DNA of 64,000 bases, from positions 45,254 to 109,253 of the forward strand of contig CAIODZ010000038.1 in assembly GCA_903857265.1 (NCBI GenBank). The letters are read 5' to 3'. The first letter of the stretch is position 1. Each line of letters begins with the position of its first letter. This DNA comes from an uncultured Phycisphaerales bacterium (GTDB taxonomy: Bacteria > Planctomycetota > Phycisphaerae > Sedimentisphaerales > Anaerobacaceae). A program made the position numbers and the translations under genes. The notes beneath the pieces are model-generated. The model was not told where the DNA came from. It saw only the letters and a program-made list of their open reading frames with translations, and made no database searches. Shown piece by piece: positions 60,462 to 64,000 of this stretch.

Positions 60462-61337
60462 TTAGAAGACGATAGCGGCGTAGCCGACAGATTCTTGGCT
60501 GGAGGAACCCGTCTTACGGAGCATTACCTCGTTGCTGTTGGTGTGGGCGAGGAGAATACCTTTTTTCTTGCCGAGTGTCTTGGCAACGGCCACGGTTGCT
60601 GCGGCTGCGCCAGCCCCGCAGGCGTTGCAATTTTCTTCCGCACTTTCGAGCATCTTATCCGGCTGCATCTTCAGTGAATAGTCGATGAACTGCCTGTCGT
60701 TGACTTCCATTGCCCATTTTAACGCGTCCTTACCTGTCCCCATAGGAACAAAACCATAACCCGGGCCATAGTGGGTCAGGTCGGTTGAGCCGAGGCAGAC
60801 AATTTTTCTCTCGTCGTCGCTGGCAATTATGCTGCCGACAATTTGGCCCAGATTAATTGCTTCTTCAACGGGCGGTGTGAGAATTGGCAATATTTTTGCG
60901 CCAGAGAAGAGGTGTTGAATGAACGGGACCTGTACTTCCATACTGTGTTCGCTGTCGTGCGCGTTGCGGTCGCTTATCGCGGTTTTGCTTTCAATTACCG
61001 CATCGGCAAGCGTTTCATCGATGGCTATTTCGCCAAGAGGCGTAAACCAGAAACCTTTGTCGTAAACAGCGGGGAACCGGCCTGAATACCTGTGTGCTGC
61101 GCCGAAGATTACGAAGGTATCGACCTTTGGGTGTTTCTTTTTTATTGCTGCAAAGACAATCGCAGCGGTTGAGCCGCTGAATGTCCAGCCCGCGTGAGGG
61201 ACAATGCCCGCGACAATTGCGTCGGGAAGGGGCATATTCAAAGGCGCCTCTTTGAGACACTGCTTTATCTCGTCAGCGCACTCGTCGCCGCTGCCGGGGT
61301 AAAATTGGCCTGCCACTATTGGTTTTCTTTTCTGCAT
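60462..61337 (-). CDS. amrB: MEMO-family protein (AmmeMemoRadiSam system protein B)
   Basis: A 291-residue protein of the MEMO1 family, related to extradiol dioxygenases. Signatures GIVPHAGWTFSGSTAA, FGAAHRYSGRF, SEHSMEVQVPFIQHLF and GSTDLTHYGPGYGF have the metal-binding His. The usual partners (an AMMECR1 protein and a radical-SAM enzyme) are not nearby. Biochemical role is not established. Confidence 0.9.
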   Translation of the reverse strand: MQKRKPIVAGQFYPGSGDECADEIKQCLKEAPLNMPLPDAIVAGIVPHAGWTFSGSTAAIVFAAIKKKHPKVDTFVIFGAAHRYSGRFPAVYDKGFWFTPLGEIAIDETLADAVIESKTAISDRNAHDSEHSMEVQVPFIQHLFSGAKILPILTPPVEEAINLGQIVGSIIASDDERKIVCLGSTDLTHYGPGYGFVPMGTGKDALKWAMEVNDRQFIDYSLKMQPDKMLESAEENCNACGAGAAAATVAVAKTLGKKKGILLAHTNSNEVMLRKTGSSSQESVGYAAIVF

Positions 61338-61454
61338 ATTACACTGACTAACACTGACGACATCTGCTTCTTGTTTTTATGGTTCAGAGCCGGTATGATT
61401 ATACCATTATCCAAAACAGCAATATATTCTAAACACAAATTACAGGGAAGAAAA

Positions 61455-61961
61455 ATGGCATCTAAATCAGGTAAATCATCAGTAGCGGTGATAATGGGTT
61501 CGGACAGCGACCTCGCGATAATGCAGACCTGTATCGATACGCTAAAGGATTTCGGGATACAGCCGTTTGTGCGTATAATTTCCGCTCATAGGACGCCTAA
61601 GGCCGCGTCGCAGTTTGCCGCCGGGGCTGCCAAAAAGGGGATAAAAGTCATAATTGCCGCTGCGGGTATGGCTGCTCATCTGGCAGGCGCTATCGCTGCC
61701 CAGACGACACTGCCCGTTATCGGCGTGCCGCTTGCCGCTAAAGAAGGGTTGGCGGGTTTAGATGCCTTGCTTAGCACGGTTCAAATGCCCGGAGGGGTTC
61801 CGGTAGCGACGGTCGCAATCGGCAAGGCGGGGGCGAAGAATGCGGCTGTATTAGCGGTTCAGATTTTGGCCTTATCGGATAAGAACCTTACTGGTAAATT
61901 ATCCCGGCTTAAGACCAGTCAGGCAAAAGAAGTCGCAAAAAAGAACGCAACTCTCAAATAA
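61455..61961 (+). CDS. purE: 5-(carboxyamino)imidazole ribonucleotide mutase
   Basis: A 168-residue enzyme of purine synthesis that converts N5-CAIR to CAIR. The signature VIMGSDSDLAIMQTCIDTL starts near residue 13, and SAHRTP and AAAGMAAHLAGAIAAQT are the ligand-binding segments. The ATG at 61455 follows AGGGAAG; the longer open frame has no better start. purK is not in view. Confidence 0.94.
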   Translation: MASKSGKSSVAVIMGSDSDLAIMQTCIDTLKDFGIQPFVRIISAHRTPKAASQFAAGAAKKGIKVIIAAAGMAAHLAGAIAAQTTLPVIGVPLAAKEGLAGLDALLSTVQMPGGVPVATVAIGKAGAKNAAVLAVQILALSDKNLTGKLSRLKTSQAKEVAKKNATLK

Positions 61962-62221
61962 AGGTCTGGTTTATTCCCCCTATCTCAATTTGTCGGCGAG
62001 TGGTGAGCCGAAGTCATGTGCGAGTTTGCTTGCTGTGAATGGGTCAACTTTTTCCTGCGTGGAGAGCAATTTTCATACCTACAAACTCGATTCGCACCCG
62101 TATTGGTCTTCAAAGCTTTTTGTGGATTTTGCCGGGGTTTTACCGTAGAATCTATCCGTTTGTAACGGATTCGACTGGCTCACCGCGGGCTGGTTATTAA
62201 AAAGGATTGGATGTTTGTTAT
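61962..62221. other. intergenic region
   Basis: About 260 bases between purE and the next gene. No hairpin with a T-tract, repeat or gene could be supported. Confidence 0.4.
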
Positions 62222-63325
62222 ATGCGAAGAGCGACGTTATTGATATTGGCGGTCGGTTTGGTTCTGGCGGGTTGCGAAGATAAGCCCCTGTTTACGCCGG
62301 AAGAGATGGCAAAGCTGCCACTTGCCAAACGCGACGGGCTTCCTGAGGTCAGCGGCGGTTTTACTATGGCGGTGGGCGACCAGACAATCACATCGGATGA
62401 AGTTATTAGTCCTGTTTTTGAAAAGCTTGCTGTGGTGGCGCAGAGGACCGATTTTGAGAAATTCAGAAGTGTTGCGGGGCCGGCGATTGAGAAGCAGCTT
62501 ATGGACAGAATAGTTAATGCGCTGCTTTACAGCAGGGCAAAAAAAGATGCGGGCAGTAAGATTGATGATGAGCTTGATAAGGTAACCACCGCGGAAGTCA
62601 GAAAATACGTGATGGATTTCGGCGGGGATTACGCCAAGGCGGAGCAGTCGTTAAAGCAGATGGGGATGGACTGGAGTGAATTTGAGCAATATAAAAAACG
62701 GTACATATTGAGTCAGAGTTATCTGGCCCAGAAATTGCCGAAAGACCAGCCGATTACATATAGCGAGATGATGTCGGCGTATGATGCAACAAAAGAGCAG
62801 TTGTACGGAACGCCTGGGGTATTGCGGTTTCGTCTTATCGACCTTGAGCTGGCGAAGATGCGGGATATCGATGCCAACAGGCCTCGCCAGGAGCAGGCTA
62901 GGGAGCTTATCGATGGTATTGTGAAGCGTATAAAGCAGGGAGAGGATTTTGTGCAGGTAGCGAATGTGTATTTAAGGGCAAACAATGCCTTAACGGCTGG
63001 GGATGTGAACGCCGCCCCGGATTCGCTTATTGCGCCTTATGATGTTCTGGCCCCCAAGGCGGCGACGATGAAGCCGGGAGAGACGGCTGGGCCTGTCGAG
63101 GTGGAAGGGCACATTTTTGTTATGCAGCTTATTGAATATCAGCCCAGGAGCGTAGAGCCGTTCGAGAAGGTCCAGAACCAGGTTAAGGCGAGGATATCAT
63201 TCGAGCGTATGCGTCAGGCGATTGATAAGGTAAATGAGCAGCTTTTTGAGCAGGCCTCGTCAGCGGACAAGACAAAATTCGTGGATTTTTGTGTGCGTGA
63301 AATTTACAGGGACGCCAATAGATAA
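62222..63325 (+). CDS. lipoprotein with parvulin-like (SurA/PrsA) domain
   Basis: A 367-residue protein. Signal peptide with lipobox LVLAGC (Cys at residue 18). It has an N-terminal SurA-type helical region (DQTITSDEVISPVFEK through YILSQSYLAQKL) and a parvulin-like end (GVLRFRLIDLELAKMR, MKPGETAGPVEVEGHIFVMQLIEYQPRSVEPFEK). The parvulin signature is degenerate, so isomerase activity is uncertain; a periplasmic chaperone is likely. The ATG at 62222 is chosen because it puts the lipobox at the correct distance. Confidence 0.85.
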   Translation: MRRATLLILAVGLVLAGCEDKPLFTPEEMAKLPLAKRDGLPEVSGGFTMAVGDQTITSDEVISPVFEKLAVVAQRTDFEKFRSVAGPAIEKQLMDRIVNALLYSRAKKDAGSKIDDELDKVTTAEVRKYVMDFGGDYAKAEQSLKQMGMDWSEFEQYKKRYILSQSYLAQKLPKDQPITYSEMMSAYDATKEQLYGTPGVLRFRLIDLELAKMRDIDANRPRQEQARELIDGIVKRIKQGEDFVQVANVYLRANNALTAGDVNAAPDSLIAPYDVLAPKAATMKPGETAGPVEVEGHIFVMQLIEYQPRSVEPFEKVQNQVKARISFERMRQAIDKVNEQLFEQASSADKTKFVDFCVREIYRDANR

Positions 63326-63352
63326 CATTAGTTCAGTGTCTGGAATCATCGG

Positions 63353-63748
63353 ATGGGAATAATCGCACATGGTATAGATTTGGTTGATTTTCCTCGGATA
63401 GAGGATATGGTCAAACGCCACGGCGAGCGTTTTTTGGACAGGGTTTTTACCGCTTCGGAACAGCAATACGCGAATTCCAACAAAAACGGGATTGAGAAAT
63501 TAGCTGGCCGGTTTGCCGCCAAAGAGGCGGTGCTGAAACTTGTGGGCACGGGCTGGCGGGGCAAAATCGCATGGACGGATATTGAGGTGGTTAATACCGA
63601 GACGGGGCAGCCCCAGGTGAAGTTATCCGGCGAGGTCAAAAAAATCGCCGATAAACTCGGCATCACGCAAATAAGCGTCAGCATTACCCATACCGCCAAT
63701 TTCGCAATCGCTTCCGCAGTGGCATTAGCAGAATCAGATGGGCACTAA
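63353..63748 (+). CDS. acpS: holo-[acyl-carrier-protein] synthase
   Basis: 131-residue enzyme that transfers phosphopantetheine from CoA to acyl carrier protein. [19 protein letters not shown] (magnesium-binding Asp) and [16 protein letters not shown] (Glu and Lys) are complete. The mnmG ATG (63738) lies within its last codons, so the two overlap by 11 bases. Confidence 0.95.
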   Translation: MGIIAHGIDLVDFPRIEDMVKRHGERFLDRVFTASEQQYANSNKNGIEKLAGRFAAKEAVLKLVGTGWRGKIAWTDIEVVNTETGQPQVKLSGEVKKIADKLGITQISVSITHTANFAIASAVALAESDGH

Positions 63749-64000
63749 TAATTTTGATTGTGTGGTAATCGGGGCGGGGCACGCCGGTATAGAGGCCGCG
63801 CACGCGGCTGCTAAAATCGGCGCAAAGACGGCTCTTATCACAATCGACAAAAACAAAATAGGGGCGATGAGCTGCAATCCCGCGATTGGCGGGCTTGCCA
63901 AGGGTCAGATTGTCCGCGAAGTTGACGCGCTTGGCGGGCTTATGGGGCTGGCGACCGACGCGACGGGGATTCAGTTCAGGATGCTCAATCGCTCAAAAGG
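63738..64000 (+). CDS. mnmG: tRNA uridine modification enzyme MnmG, 3' end cut
   Basis: FAD-binding subunit of the enzyme that adds a carboxymethylaminomethyl group to wobble uridine. About 87 residues are visible: [22 protein letters not shown] is the FAD-binding motif, and [29 protein letters not shown] is the family block. The window ends within the gene. Confidence 0.95.
   Translation, partial: MGTNNFDCVVIGAGHAGIEAAHAAAKIGAKTALITIDKNKIGAMSCNPAIGGLAKGQIVREVDALGGLMGLATDATGIQFRMLNRSK

Noticed and set aside
1..64000. CRISPR array, rRNA operon, transposase or prophage
   Set aside because: No regular spacer-repeat array, no rRNA sequence and no transposase or phage gene seen. The dense AGCGTTCAGCG words are short-period, not CRISPR-like.

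Overview
The window looks like part of a chromosome from a Planctomycetota bacterium of the Phycisphaerae type (inference). The main pointers are a secreted GH5-like hydrolase ending in a dockerin-like EF-hand module, a YXWGXW-repeat protein, many TPR proteins, a SpoIVB-type S55 peptidase homologue and a SecA with an expanded helical wing. There is no rRNA, CRISPR array, complete prophage or transposase. Most genes are housekeeping genes in short operons. One tRNA-Thr(UGU) lies at 35694-35765.

Layout. 1-9.6 kb: nadB (cut by the window edge), a lipoprotein, a TauE/SafE permease, pcm-recG, a 21-repeat ankyrin protein, a pseudouridine synthase and a membrane-anchored protein. 9.7-16.3 kb: an S55 peptidase homologue with a beta-propeller partner, an orphan fumarase alpha subunit, then two AT-richer accessory genes, one HEPN-like. 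16.5-26.3 kb: rsmA, a four-helix-bundle (S23) gene, pdxA, ribE, an archaeal-type thymidylate synthase, a strong structured-RNA candidate, a zinc-ribbon membrane protein, pilT, an acyltransferase-like protein without its catalytic His, parA, nusB and ribH. 26.6-41.8 kb: TPR proteins, pirin, a TMTC-like membrane protein, the YXWGXW protein, the GH5-like protein, tRNA-Thr, a DUF1646 permease, an M48 lipoprotein, a degenerate Gfo/Idh homologue and glyA. 41.8-51.4 kb: rpsT, rnr, a repeat-rich accessory island (four reverse-strand genes, a release-factor-like gene and a second S23 gene), then secA. 51.7-64 kb: class II ribonucleotide reductase, an MFS/Gfo-Idh/isomerase operon, groES-groEL, a MEMO protein, purE, a lipoprotein peptidyl-prolyl isomerase, acpS and mnmG (cut).

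Most unusual points. (1) Two unrelated S23 four-helix-bundle genes are each bracketed by inverted, short-period repeats. The repeat sequences differ but the design is the same, and the repeats run into the ends of neighbouring genes (the pdxA C-terminus, the secA start). Similar arm pairs without a gene occur at 21.1, 26.5 and 42.1 kb. This could be an undescribed family of small mobile or RNA-binding modules. (2) A roughly 240-nt RNA candidate at 21.24-21.48 kb has its own promoter, nested stems and a strong terminator. (3) SecA carries five copies of a helical-wing unit that is normally single. (4) Two enzyme homologues have lost their catalytic residues. (5) A sigma70-type promoter is duplicated on both sides of a release-factor-like gene upstream of secA.
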